Shown: positions 1-8,004 of the stretch, one piece after another
Position numbering within the stretch: position 1 is the stretch's first letter
Layout of the letters: the number at the start of each line of letters is the position of its first letter
Program-made: the position numbers and the translations under genes
Notes under the pieces: generated by a model
What the model was told of the DNA's origin: nothing
The model's input: only the letters and a program-made list of their open reading frames with translations
Databases searched by the model: none
Source of the DNA: Acidobacteriaceae bacterium
GTDB taxonomy: Bacteria > Acidobacteriota > Terriglobia > Terriglobales > Acidobacteriaceae
DNA: 15,654 nucleotides
Direction: 5' to 3'
Assembly (NCBI GenBank): GCA_003140785.1
Contig: PLKY01000340.1
Span: forward strand, 1-15,654

Positions 1-1794
1 CGCCTGGTCGACGTGGCGCAGGACGTGATCGTGACCGAGTTCGATTGCGGAACATCGGAAGGCATCTACGTCGGCTCCATTGTTGAGTCCGGCGAGATCA
101 TCGAGCCGCTCCGCGATCGCATCATTGGCCGCGTCTCGCTCGAGCGCATCAAGGATTACGACGGCAACGTGGTGATCGAAGTGAACCAGCCCATCGATGA
201 AGACATCGCTTCGGCGATTCAAGGTGCGGGTGTCGAGCGGGTGAAGATCCGTTCGGTGCTCACCTGCGAATCGCGGCGCGGCGTCTGCGCGCTGTGCTAC
301 GGGCGCAACCTTGGCTCCGGCCGCATGGTCGAGCTCGGTGAAACCTGCGGCGTCATCGCGGCACAATCTATCGGCGAACCGGGAACGCAGCTCACGATGC
401 GTACCTTCCACGTCGGCGGTACGGCAAGCCGCGTGGCCGACAAATCGCGCCTCGATGCCAAGAACAACGGTCTGGTGCGCCTAATCAATCTCAGCACCGT
501 CGAAAGCAAGGACGGTACGCTGGTGGCGATGAACCGCTCCGGCTCCATCGCCATCGTGGACGAACGTGGCCGCGAAAAGGAGCGCTACCAGGTCGTTTAT
601 GGTGCGCGCCTCCGTGTGAGGGAAGGCGAGGCGGTCAAGCTGGGCCAGTTGCTGGCCGAGTGGGATCCGTACACTTACTCCATCCTTACCGAAATCGGCG
701 GCAACGTGCAGTTCAAGGATCTGCAGGAAGGGATCACGCTCAACGAGGAAGTCGACGAAGTCACCGGCCTCTCGCGTTGGGTGGTGGCCGATGCTCCCGA
801 TGAGAAGCGGCAGCCGACCTTCGTGGTCAAGAATGCGAAGGGCAGCAAGCGCTACCTGCTGCCGCGCGGTGCTCACCTGATGGTGCAGGACGGCGACGAA
901 GTCGGTCCCGGCGATGTGCTGGCTAAGATTCCCAAGGAAAGCACGCGCACCAAGGACATCACTGGCGGTCTGCCTCGTGTTGTCGAGCTTTTCGAAGCCC
1001 GCAAGCCGCGCGAAACCGCAATCATCAGCGAGATCGATGGTGTGGTCCGCTTCGGCGAAGTCGCGAAGGGCCAGCGCAAGATTTATGTCACGGCCGACAA
1101 CGGCGATGAGAAGGAATACTCGGTGCCGCGCGGTATCCACGTCAACGTGCAGGAAGGTGAACGCCTGCGCGCGGGCGATCCGCTGATGGATGGACCGCTG
1201 AACCCGCACGACATTCTGGCAGTGCTGGGCGAGAAGGAACTGCAGGCCTACCTGGTGAACGAAATCCAGGAAGTCTACCGGCTCCAGGGCGTGGCCATCT
1301 CGGACAAGCATATTGAAGTCATCGTGCGGCAGATGTTGCGCTGGGTCAGGATCGACGAAGTGGGCGACACCAACTTCCTGCTCGAGCAGCAAGTGGACCG
1401 CTTCCGCTTCAACGAAGAGAACGAGCGTGTCATGGCCAATGGAGGCCGTCCGGCTATCGGGCGTCCGCTGTTGCTCGGCATCACGAAGGCCTCGCTCTCG
1501 ACCGACAGCTTCATCTCCGCGGCCAGCTTCCAGGAGACGACGCGCGTTCTGACCGAAGCCAGTATCAATGGGGCTATTGATAATCTTCGTGGCCTCAAGG
1601 AGAACGTGATCGTCGGCCGCTTGATTCCCGCCGGCACGGGACTCGAGTACTACCGCAATGTTCAGCTCTCACCGGAGTTGGAAGAAGCGGCAGCCCGCGT
1701 CCAGCAGGAGGTCTCGGCAGAAATCGAAGCCGCCGAGCGCGAACTGGAGCTCATGCGCCAGGAAGGCGAAGCCGAAGAGATGGCCGCCGAGTAG
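1..1794 (+). CDS. rpoC: DNA-directed RNA polymerase subunit beta' (3' part; 5' end outside window)
   Basis: This is the largest subunit of the core RNA polymerase, which catalyses transcription. The reading frame is open from base 1, and the first codons (RLVDVAQDVIV) already belong to conserved RpoC sequence, so the gene starts left of the window. The GTG at 13 is internal. The visible part is 597 residues. The four cysteines of the second zinc site are present: one in EFDCGTSEG, and three in the CX6CX2C of TCESRRGVCALCYG. The trigger-loop entry AAQSIGEPGTQLTMRTFHVGG follows at once. Between it and DITGGLPRVVELFEARKPRE lies an insertion of nearly 190 residues that matches the SI3 insertion of E. 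coli RpoC in position and content (sandwich-barrel hybrid motifs). The conserved C-terminal blocks GITKASL, ISAASFQETTRVLTEA and LKENVIVGRLIPAGTG are intact, followed by a Glu-rich tail. rpoB would be expected upstream. Two hairpins follow the stop codon. Confidence 0.98.
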   Translation, partial: RLVDVAQDVIVTEFDCGTSEGIYVGSIVESGEIIEPLRDRIIGRVSLERIKDYDGNVVIEVNQPIDEDIASAIQGAGVERVKIRSVLTCESRRGVCALCYGRNLGSGRMVELGETCGVIAAQSIGEPGTQLTMRTFHVGGTASRVADKSRLDAKNNGLVRLINLSTVESKDGTLVAMNRSGSIAIVDERGREKERYQVVYGARLRVREGEAVKLGQLLAEWDPYTYSILTEIGGNVQFKDLQEGITLNEEVDEVTGLSRWVVADAPDEKRQPTFVVKNAKGSKRYLLPRGAHLMVQDGDEVGPGDVLAKIPKESTRTKDITGGLPRVVELFEARKPRETAIISEIDGVVRFGEVAKGQRKIYVTADNGDEKEYSVPRGIHVNVQEGERLRAGDPLMDGPLNPHDILAVLGEKELQAYLVNEIQEVYRLQGVAISDKHIEVIVRQMLRWVRIDEVGDTNFLLEQQVDRFRFNEENERVMANGGRPAIGRPLLLGITKASLSTDSFISAASFQETTRVLTEASINGAIDNLRGLKENVIVGRLIPAGTGLEYYRNVQLSPELEEAAARVQQEVSAEIEAAERELELMRQEGEAEEMAAE

Positions 1795-1799
1795 GACTT

Positions 1800-1837
1800 T
1801 TCCCTTCGACTGCGCTCAGGGCAGGCAGTCCAGGGAA
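1800..1837. repeat. Hairpin containing a widespread intergenic repeat motif
   Basis: Just after the rpoC stop, 1800-1813 (TTCCCT, TC, GACTGC) pairs with 1825-1837 (GCAGTC, C, AGGGAA). This gives 12 base pairs with a small internal loop and an 11-nt apical loop. The left part contains CCTTCGACTGCGCTCAGG. On the other strand this is the TGAGCGCAGTCGAAGG-type motif that recurs between genes in many environmental bacterial genomes. The hairpin is seen directly; membership in a dispersed family is from memory. There is no T-run, so it is not a standard terminator. Confidence 0.6.
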
Positions 1838-1860
1838 GGTTTCCTCGGCTCAACACGTAA

Positions 1861-1895
1861 ACAGAGCGGCCCGGCTTTTCGCCGGGCCGTTCTGT
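1861..1895. terminator. Probable bidirectional terminator hairpin between rpoC and the convergent cyclase gene
   Basis: A 15-bp stem, 1861-1875 (ACAGAGCGGCCCGGC) against 1881-1895 (GCCGGGCCGTTCTGT), closes a TTTTC loop. One pair is a G-T wobble. It sits 66 bp after the rpoC stop and 35 bp before the stop of the gene on the opposite strand, the expected place for a shared terminator. Neither side carries a proper T-tract, so it may work with Rho or mainly stabilise the 3' end. Confidence 0.7.
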
Positions 1896-1930
1896 TATGA
1901 GTATTCCAGGTCAGGTTTGGCCTGGACCTC

Positions 1931-4276
1931 TCAGCGTCTGTAGGAGCTCTGGCTGGTTTCTTTCTTGATCTTTTTGGAAACATACATCGCCGCATCCGCG
2001 GCGCTGAACAGGGTGTCCTTTGTTTCGCCATCGTGGGGATAGAGCGCTGTCCCCACGCTTGCCGAACCTTGCAAATTGTGGCCGCCGAGCTTGAACTCCC
2101 CTTGGAAGCAGCGCTCCAAGCGAGTCGCCACTTCTTCCACCTCGGCATGACTGGGGACATTCGGAAGCAATACGGCGAATTCATCGCCACCGATCCGCGC
2201 CAACATATCGGTGGAGCGCAACTGGCGTTTCATCCTCAAGGCAGATTCCTGCAGGTAGAGGTCTCCCACGCGGTGGCCGAATCGGTCATTCACCTGCTTG
2301 AAGTCGTCCAAATCGATGTAAATCATTCCGAAGGAGCCGGATTTCTGCCGGGCCTCTTCGATCAGCACGCCAAGGCGCCGCTCCAACGAAAACCGATTGT
2401 AGATATCTGTCAGTAGATCAAACTCCGACCGGTGCACCAGGTCGCCATAGAGTCCCCTTGTCTCGATCGCCAATGTGGCGAGCCATGCGCCCATCGAGAG
2501 TGCTTCAGGCGCATGAGCGGATGAAGTTGGGAGCGGATCGACTGCTGCGAAAAGGATTCCGTGCAGCGGTCCAGAGCGCGACGAGATCTCCTGACGAATG
2601 ATTTTCAGACTGCCTGGATCCGCGGGAGAGCTTCCCAGCGTGAGCGTATCGCCGACTTCGCACCAGCACGCCGCGCCACCGAGCCGGAATGAGACAAGCT
2701 CCGTAATTTGCTGAAGGATCTCGGTCAAAGGCCGGGTCCCGTTGATGTCCTCGAGTATCCGGCTCCTTTTCCGTTCAAGAATGGCCTCGGCTTCAATGCG
2801 GGTAGCCAACTCCGCCGTCTGCCGATGCAATTTCCGCCTCAGCATCCAAACCCAGGCGCCCACGGCTGCTACAACGAGCAGCAGGAGGCTCACGATGCGG
2901 ATGAGATTTCGAACGTTCAGCATGGACGGCCGCTCAATCACCGAAATGTCGTCTACCGAGCGCATCAGGATATTGAATGGCACCTCACCGTGAAAGGGAT
3001 CGGCGCCGTCGAGAATGCAGACACCTTCCACACGGACGGTCGAGCCTATAGGAACCTGTTTCATGGCGGGAAGCGGAACCTGGCTCACTGACCCAGGATG
3101 CCGAAAAACAGCCGAGAACAAGTGTCCGCCTGTCTCCAGCACGTACTCGTCTTGCGTGGCCTGCCGTACCTCGGTGACGACCTGGCCTTTAATCGAAACC
3201 AGATCGAAGACTCGGCTACGGCCGTTGTTCCCGCCCAATGCCAGATCGCGCCATGTGAACAGCGAGGGGATGATGGGGGCCTGCACTCCGCTGTCCCGCA
3301 CTTCGCTCCGCGTAAGGTTCAGGAACCCGTTCTGTACATCGGGAAAGCCGATCGCGTCGGCCACATCGCCGATCTTCAACGGAGCGTAGCTTTGGGTCGT
3401 GATCCACAGGCTCTTGGGACCGTCCTGCAGCACCAGAGCCGTTCCCGGTTGATAGTAGGTGATTGTTCCATGAACGCGCATCCGCTCGCCGAGATTGCGC
3501 ACACGATACCCGGTTATCACGCGATCCATCGGCGTAATCGGGAGCGACCACGGATCGGAATGCGGGCGTTCCAAAATGGCGATGTCGGCCAGTCTCTGCA
3601 CGTGGAACAGGACGCCGGTCATTTGCATCTTGTTATCGAAATGCCCCGACACCGCGCCGACGATGTCGACTTCGGCATCCAGCAGGTCCTTCAGCGCATT
3701 CTCGTCGGCACTATCGAGATTCGCGTCGACGCGTTCTCCGTCTACCAGCATCTGCAGATAGGTTGTGGGATCCGTCGCGTTTGAGCCTGGGACCATATCG
3801 GCGGAACGGATCAGAGCGTGCAGAACGACCAGCTTGCAATCCATCTCCCCGCGGATCAATTCCGCGAAGGTCGCCCGTGCCGGTTTCGGCGTCGATCCGT
3901 GGTGCAACAATGTGATGTCTTTGCTCTCGACGTAGGGACGGAAGCTGCCGTGCGTTGTCCCGCGCACCCGCACGCGATCCCCTGGAACCAAATGCAGGGG
4001 GATCGGAGCACTCACGAAAACCGCCGCGTCCCCATCCTGCATGAACAAGTCTCGATTGTTGGCGCGATAATAAGTGACCGTGGCTTCAAAATCCACGGGA
4101 AGAGCCTGGCTCGCTTCCTCATTGCTCAAGGAGTGGATTGCGCTCAGAGTTGTGAGCGAACCGGGCTGAGTTGCCCACGCCGCTGAGGTCCACAAGAATA
4201 GAAAGAAGACACACTTCATCCACGCGGCTGTCCTGCGGGTTCTGCCCCTCGACGGCGTTTTTGGCGAAGACCTCAC
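1931..4276 (-). CDS. Membrane diguanylate cyclase with periplasmic OB-like repeats (paralog 1)
   Basis: Predicted to make c-di-GMP from two GTP at the inner face of the membrane. Order of parts (781 aa): signal-like hydrophobic segment at about 20-36; periplasmic region 40-455; TM helix about 458-479 followed by RRK; coiled coil 480-505; GAF-like region about 505-610; GGDEF domain 612-775. The active site is intact: DLDDF at 655-659, GGDEF at 696-700, and the product-inhibition I-site RSTD at 687-690, five residues upstream as required. The periplasmic part looks like repeated OB-type units with the pattern VTYY...LQDG...GDRVRV.G (near 65-107, 140-208, 268-310 and 358-422). What they bind is unknown. 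The GTG start at 4276 has no good ribosome site. An ATG at 4219 (762 aa, starting right at the signal peptide) has AGGA 11 nt upstream and may be the real start. The next gene upstream is a paralog on the same strand. Confidence 0.93.
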   Translation of the reverse strand: MRSSPKTPSRGRTRRTAAWMKCVFFLFLWTSAAWATQPGSLTTLSAIHSLSNEEASQALPVDFEATVTYYRANNRDLFMQDGDAAVFVSAPIPLHLVPGDRVRVRGTTHGSFRPYVESKDITLLHHGSTPKPARATFAELIRGEMDCKLVVLHALIRSADMVPGSNATDPTTYLQMLVDGERVDANLDSADENALKDLLDAEVDIVGAVSGHFDNKMQMTGVLFHVQRLADIAILERPHSDPWSLPITPMDRVITGYRVRNLGERMRVHGTITYYQPGTALVLQDGPKSLWITTQSYAPLKIGDVADAIGFPDVQNGFLNLTRSEVRDSGVQAPIIPSLFTWRDLALGGNNGRSRVFDLVSIKGQVVTEVRQATQDEYVLETGGHLFSAVFRHPGSVSQVPLPAMKQVPIGSTVRVEGVCILDGADPFHGEVPFNILMRSVDDISVIERPSMLNVRNLIRIVSLLLLVVAAVGAWVWMLRRKLHRQTAELATRIEAEAILERKRSRILEDINGTRPLTEILQQITELVSFRLGGAACWCEVGDTLTLGSSPADPGSLKIIRQEISSRSGPLHGILFAAVDPLPTSSAHAPEALSMGAWLATLAIETRGLYGDLVHRSEFDLLTDIYNRFSLERRLGVLIEEARQKSGSFGMIYIDLDDFKQVNDRFGHRVGDLYLQESALRMKRQLRSTDMLARIGGDEFAVLLPNVPSHAEVEEVATRLERCFQGEFKLGGHNLQGSASVGTALYPHDGETKDTLFSAADAAMYVSKKIKKETSQSSYRR

Positions 4277-4381
4277 GCCTTATTATCGGCATTCCTGGCT
4301 AGGAGATCATCCCCCAGTGGGACCAAATCAAAACTAAAGGGTCATACCGGACGAATCAGGGAACGCATTTCTGTTCGTGCC
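4277..4381. other. Spacer between the tandem cyclase genes
   Basis: This 105-bp gap separates the two paralogous minus-strand genes. It holds no gene and no clear terminator hairpin. On the minus strand a GATAAT (4282-4287) resembles a -10 box. It would place a transcript start near 4275, which would fit translation from the ATG at 4219, but no convincing -35 box lies at the right distance. Co-transcription with the upstream paralog is equally possible. Confidence 0.3.
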
Positions 4382-6757
4382 TTAGCCACTTCTGCGCGAG
4401 GTCATTTTCCCTGTTGCGCGGCGGCTGTTCTTGGCTGCGTACATGGCTGCGTCGGCCGCGCTCAGCAAGCTGTCTGAGGTTGTGCCGTCGATGGGGTAGA
4501 TTGCCATGCCGACGCTTGCCGCTCCGCGCAACACATAGCCTTCCAGCGCAAACGGGGCATCGAAGCAGCGTTCCATGCGCGTCGCGATCTCTTCCACGTC
4601 GCTGCGTCCGCGCACCACGGTCACCAGTGCCGCAAACTCGTCGCCTCCCAGCCGCCCGAGGATATCGCCGGTGCGAAGCTGGCGTTTCATGCGCAGCGAT
4701 ACTTCCTGCAAATAAAGGTCGCCGATATGATGGCCGTACATGTCGTTCACCAGCTTGAAGTCATCCAGGTCCACGTAGATCAATCCGAAATTGGATCCAC
4801 TCTCGTGCGCTTTTTGAATCAATTCCAGCAAATGCCGATCCAGCGAAAAACGATTGTACATATCTGTAAGCAAGTCGAACTCCGAGCGATGAACCAGATC
4901 GCTATATAGTTTGCGCGTCTCAATCGAGAGAGTCGCGAGCCGCACTCCCGCAGTGAGCGCTTCCTCTTCCTCTTTTTCGTTTTCTTCCATTGACTCGAGC
5001 GCCACATAGAGCGTCCCAAGAACCAAGCCAGTACGGGAGTGAATCTCACGGCTGATAATCCGCAAACCAGTCTTGGTTGCGGGAGGATGCCCAAGCAGTG
5101 GTCCCTCGTTTACCTGGCACCAGGACGGCGCGCCGTTCAGCATATACGAGACCATTTCGGTGATGTGCTCAACAATGTCACCCAGCGGCCGCGAGCTATT
5201 GATGTCTTCAAGCACCCGGCTCCGCCGCTGCTCCAGCTGCGCGATACGGCGTTCCTGCGCGGCATCTGCCTCACTCTGTGCCGTAATAGCAGCCGTTTGC
5301 TGTCGCACTCTCCTTCGCAGCATCCAGACCCAGATGCTGATGGTGAGCACCAGAAGGAAGAGAAGTCCCGCGAGCTTCGCGAGATTGCCGACCGTCCGCC
5401 ACGGAGCTCCTGCAATCACCGTGATATCGTCCGGAGAGCGCAGCAGGATGTCAAAAGGTACGCGCGTGTCCAATGGGCTCGATGCGTTCGTAAAGCTGAC
5501 GCCCTCAACCCGAACCTTCGTGCCCGCCGCCACGTGTTTCATCGGTGAAGACGACTCCGGATCGTCGCCATCCGACGCCGGATGTTTGTAAATCGCGGAA
5601 TAGAGATCGCCGTTCGAATCGAGTACGTATTCGTCTTGTGCGGCTCCCCGTACCTCCGCCACAACGAGTCCGTCGATTGTAACCAGATCGAACAAGTCTT
5701 TGCTGGCCGCGAGTTGCTCCCAGGTCACGGGTTTCGGCGCGATCGGCGCGGGGTTCCCGCTGTCCTGAATCTCGGCGCTGGCAAGTGCCAAAAGACCATT
5801 GCGCAAATCCGGAAATCCGGTCGCATCGGCCGCGTCTCCGATGTGCAGTGGCGCGATCGACGAGGTAGTCAACCACAGGCTCTTGTTGCCATCTTGCAGC
5901 ACGGCATCAGAACCCGGCCGATAATATGTAATCGTTCCATGGACCCGGATTCTCTTGCTCGAGTTGCTCACGTGGTATCCGGTCAAGATCTGGTCCATTG
6001 GCGTAAGAGGCAAATCCCATGGACTCGATGCAGCGCGGTGCAGCACCTTCACGCCTTCGATCGAACTAACATGGAGCACAATTCCGGTTTGCTGCATCTT
6101 GCCGTCTAGCCGGCTTGACACCGCTCCCGTTACCTGGACTTCGGCATCGAGCAGCGAGCTCAGAAGCTCCTGGTTGTCGACGTCGACCGCGGTGTCAATC
6201 TCCCCGCCATCGGTGTGCAACTGTAACAGCGTGCTGCGGACTCCGAGGTTCACCACCGTATCGGCGTCGCGGACCGTCGCATTCACCGTGACGAGTCTGG
6301 CATCCATATCTCCGCGGATGAGCTGATCGAAAGAGGCAGGTACAGCTGGCGGCAGTGTGCCGTGGTGCAACAAGGTCACGCTCTTGGCCACCACGATCGG
6401 CCTGAATGCCTCCTTGGTGGTCCCGGTAATCGAAACGCGGTCGCCAGGCTCGAGCAGGTTTTGCGTCGGCCAATCCACGTAAATTGCCGAGTCGCCGTCC
6501 TGCACAAAAAGCGCGCGCTGATAGTTGCGAACGTAGGTGACGGTGGCCTCGAAATCGACCGGGAGCGCGTGGCTGGCTTGAGCGTTCGTCAGCGCGTGAA
6601 TGGCGCGCAGGGAGGCAAGCGGCGTCGGCTGAGCAAACGTCATGGAGACGCATGCTGCAACCAAAGCGACCAGCAATGCCCCTGTGGCAATTGCTTTCCC
6701 GATGAGGACAGTGCCACGAGCTGCGCTTCGCAGCTTGGCACCCTCAGCGTCCGTCAT
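4382..6757 (-). CDS. Membrane diguanylate cyclase with periplasmic OB-like repeats (paralog 2)
   Basis: This is a second c-di-GMP-forming enzyme with the same build as the downstream gene (791 aa from the start chosen here). Parts: hydrophobic signal segment about 16-42, ending near FAQPTP; periplasmic OB-like repeat region about 45-450; TM helix about 459-480; long coiled coil 481-515; GAF-like region about 515-620 with an acidic stretch (ENEKEEEEA) at 592-600; GGDEF domain about 622-785. DLDDF, RTGD (695-698, I-site) and GGDEF (704-708) are all intact, so it should be active and inhibited by its product. The ATG at 6757 was chosen because AAGGA lies 7 nt upstream. Longer readings from an ATG at 6775 or a TTG at 6787 are possible. 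It closely resembles its neighbour around the linker and GGDEF domain (both have LVHRSEFDLLTD and LRMKRQLR), which points to an old tandem duplication. Confidence 0.94.
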   Translation of the reverse strand: MTDAEGAKLRSAARGTVLIGKAIATGALLVALVAACVSMTFAQPTPLASLRAIHALTNAQASHALPVDFEATVTYVRNYQRALFVQDGDSAIYVDWPTQNLLEPGDRVSITGTTKEAFRPIVVAKSVTLLHHGTLPPAVPASFDQLIRGDMDARLVTVNATVRDADTVVNLGVRSTLLQLHTDGGEIDTAVDVDNQELLSSLLDAEVQVTGAVSSRLDGKMQQTGIVLHVSSIEGVKVLHRAASSPWDLPLTPMDQILTGYHVSNSSKRIRVHGTITYYRPGSDAVLQDGNKSLWLTTSSIAPLHIGDAADATGFPDLRNGLLALASAEIQDSGNPAPIAPKPVTWEQLAASKDLFDLVTIDGLVVAEVRGAAQDEYVLDSNGDLYSAIYKHPASDGDDPESSSPMKHVAAGTKVRVEGVSFTNASSPLDTRVPFDILLRSPDDITVIAGAPWRTVGNLAKLAGLLFLLVLTISIWVWMLRRRVRQQTAAITAQSEADAAQERRIAQLEQRRSRVLEDINSSRPLGDIVEHITEMVSYMLNGAPSWCQVNEGPLLGHPPATKTGLRIISREIHSRTGLVLGTLYVALESMEENEKEEEEALTAGVRLATLSIETRKLYSDLVHRSEFDLLTDMYNRFSLDRHLLELIQKAHESGSNFGLIYVDLDDFKLVNDMYGHHIGDLYLQEVSLRMKRQLRTGDILGRLGGDEFAALVTVVRGRSDVEEIATRMERCFDAPFALEGYVLRGAASVGMAIYPIDGTTSDSLLSAADAAMYAAKNSRRATGKMTSRRSG

Positions 6758-6776
6758 GCCTCTATCCTTCCCCATT

Positions 6777-6805
6777 TGCCTTGCCAAATCCCCGGTAGCA
6801 AGGCA
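6777..6805. promoter_or_regulatory. Inverted repeat in the leader of cyclase paralog 2
   Basis: A perfect 8-bp inverted repeat, TGCCTTGC (6777-6784) and GCAAGGCA (6798-6805), with a 13-nt loop. On the minus strand it ends 7 nt before the AAGGA ribosome site of the cyclase gene. It could be a leader-RNA hairpin or a protein-binding site. The structure is seen; any role is guesswork. Confidence 0.35.
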
Positions 6806-6887
6806 GGGCTAGAGCAGCCTAAGAATGAGCTGAATTCCTTTAGATTGTTACAGCTTCATCTTACTCTGAAAGAAAAATGCTCTAATA

Positions 6888-6900
6888 GCCCTTTTAGGGC
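6888..6900. promoter_or_regulatory. Short palindrome in the divergent promoter region
   Basis: GCCCT-TTT-AGGGC lies between the divergent cyclase and arginase genes, next to an AT-rich tract (about 6835-6887) where promoters for both directions would be expected. A TAATAG just to its left (6883-6888) could be a -10 box for the arginase gene, though no good -35 box is visible. This is a possible operator with weak support. Confidence 0.25.
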
Positions 6901-7018
6901 ATGACGCCCATGGGTGCCGCCAGTAACTAGTTGCATTAGAAGTTGGATGCCCTTCGTATGCACTTCGGCAATCAACGTGGCTGCAAAGCTTTATTTTCGA
7001 GAGCGAAGTGGTTGTTGC

Positions 7019-7999
7019 ATGACAAATCAGTCAGAAACTCCGAAACTTACCCCCTCCTCCTCCCCGAGCGGTACGCAGGCGCAGCCGACACGCCGTATTC
7101 GAGTTTTGGGCGTACCCCTCGATATGGGTGCCAGCCGTCGCGGCGTCGACATGGGCCCATCGGCGATGCGTGTGGCCGGCCTTGAGGCACGGCTCGAAGC
7201 GCTCGGCCACCAGGTCACCGACGGCGGCAACATCCTGGTGGAGATTGCCGAGACGCAGGCCCTCGGCAACCCAAACGCCCGGTACCTGAAGCAGATAACC
7301 GACACATGCATGCGGACCGCTGAAGCGGTCTTGAAGGCCCTAGAGGAGGGCACAACTCCGCTGGTACTGGGCGGCGACCATTCACTGGCGGCGGGCTCGG
7401 TCTCCGGCGTCGCGGAGTTTTACCGGCGGCAGGGCCAGAAGATCGGCGTGATCTGGATCGATGCGCATACGGACATCAACACGCCGGATACATCGCCTTC
7501 AGGCAACGTGCACGGCATGCCGCTGGCTTCGTTGCTCGGCTTGGGGCCCGAGCCGTTGAGCAACCTCTTCGGCTATTCACCGAAAATCGCTCCTGAGAAT
7601 ACCGTGCTGGTTGGCATCCGCGATGTCGACGCTGCGGAGAGCGCGAACATCCGCAGAGCCGGGATTACCGAGGTCTACACGATGCGCGACATCGACGAGC
7701 GCGGGATGCGTGCGGTGATGGAAGAAGCCTTGCGCGCCGCCGGCCGCGGGACGATTGGGTATCATGTGTCGCTCGACATGGATTGGATCGACCCCGAGGA
7801 TGCGCCCGGTGTCGGTACACCGGTGCGCGGAGGGGCAACCTATCGCGAGGCTCACCTGGCCATGGAAATTCTCGCGGATCATGGGCGCATGGTCAGCTTC
7901 GAGATCGTCGAAGTCAACCCTGTGATTGACGAACACAATCGGACTGCCGATCTCGCCGTGGAACTGGCCTGCTCGGCGTTTGGGAAGAAGATACTGTGA
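7019..7999 (+). CDS. rocF: Arginase (ureohydrolase family)
   Basis: Predicted to hydrolyse L-arginine to ornithine and urea in the cytoplasm, using a two-manganese centre. Metal ligands are all present: GGDHS (H121), DAHTD (D148, H150, D152) and SLDMD (D253, D255). SGNVHGMPLA (161-170) and VEVNP (E298) match the substrate-binding segments of arginases rather than agmatinases. PGVGTPVRGGATYREAH is the usual C-terminal family signature. The start used here is the ATG at 7019 (326 aa), because the conserved part begins at RIRVLGVPLDMG about 26 residues later. The frame stays open back to a GTG at 6914, but those residues do not look conserved. The ribosome site is weak. CACTTCG (6961-6967) can pair with CGAAGTG (7004-7010) just before the start. 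The gene is divergent from the cyclase, and its stop lies 5 bp from the stop of the convergent DUF5131 gene. Confidence 0.93.
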   Translation: MTNQSETPKLTPSSSPSGTQAQPTRRIRVLGVPLDMGASRRGVDMGPSAMRVAGLEARLEALGHQVTDGGNILVEIAETQALGNPNARYLKQITDTCMRTAEAVLKALEEGTTPLVLGGDHSLAAGSVSGVAEFYRRQGQKIGVIWIDAHTDINTPDTSPSGNVHGMPLASLLGLGPEPLSNLFGYSPKIAPENTVLVGIRDVDAAESANIRRAGITEVYTMRDIDERGMRAVMEEALRAAGRGTIGYHVSLDMDWIDPEDAPGVGTPVRGGATYREAHLAMEILADHGRMVSFEIVEVNPVIDEHNRTADLAVELACSAFGKKIL

Positions 8000-8004
8000 G
8001 TGGC

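Noticed and set aside
481..1392. Long open frame of 303 codons on the minus strand inside rpoC
   Set aside because: It is an antisense shadow of a highly conserved RpoC coding region. Its translation has no recognised motif, and the frame is kept open by codon bias in a GC-rich gene.
3098..3784. Open frame of 228 codons on the plus strand opposite the first cyclase gene
   Set aside because: It lies fully opposite a gene with clear domains, and its translation has no recognisable motif or signal.
7019..7999. Agmatinase instead of arginase
   Set aside because: The SGNVHGMPLA block and overall length fit arginases; agmatinases differ in this segment.
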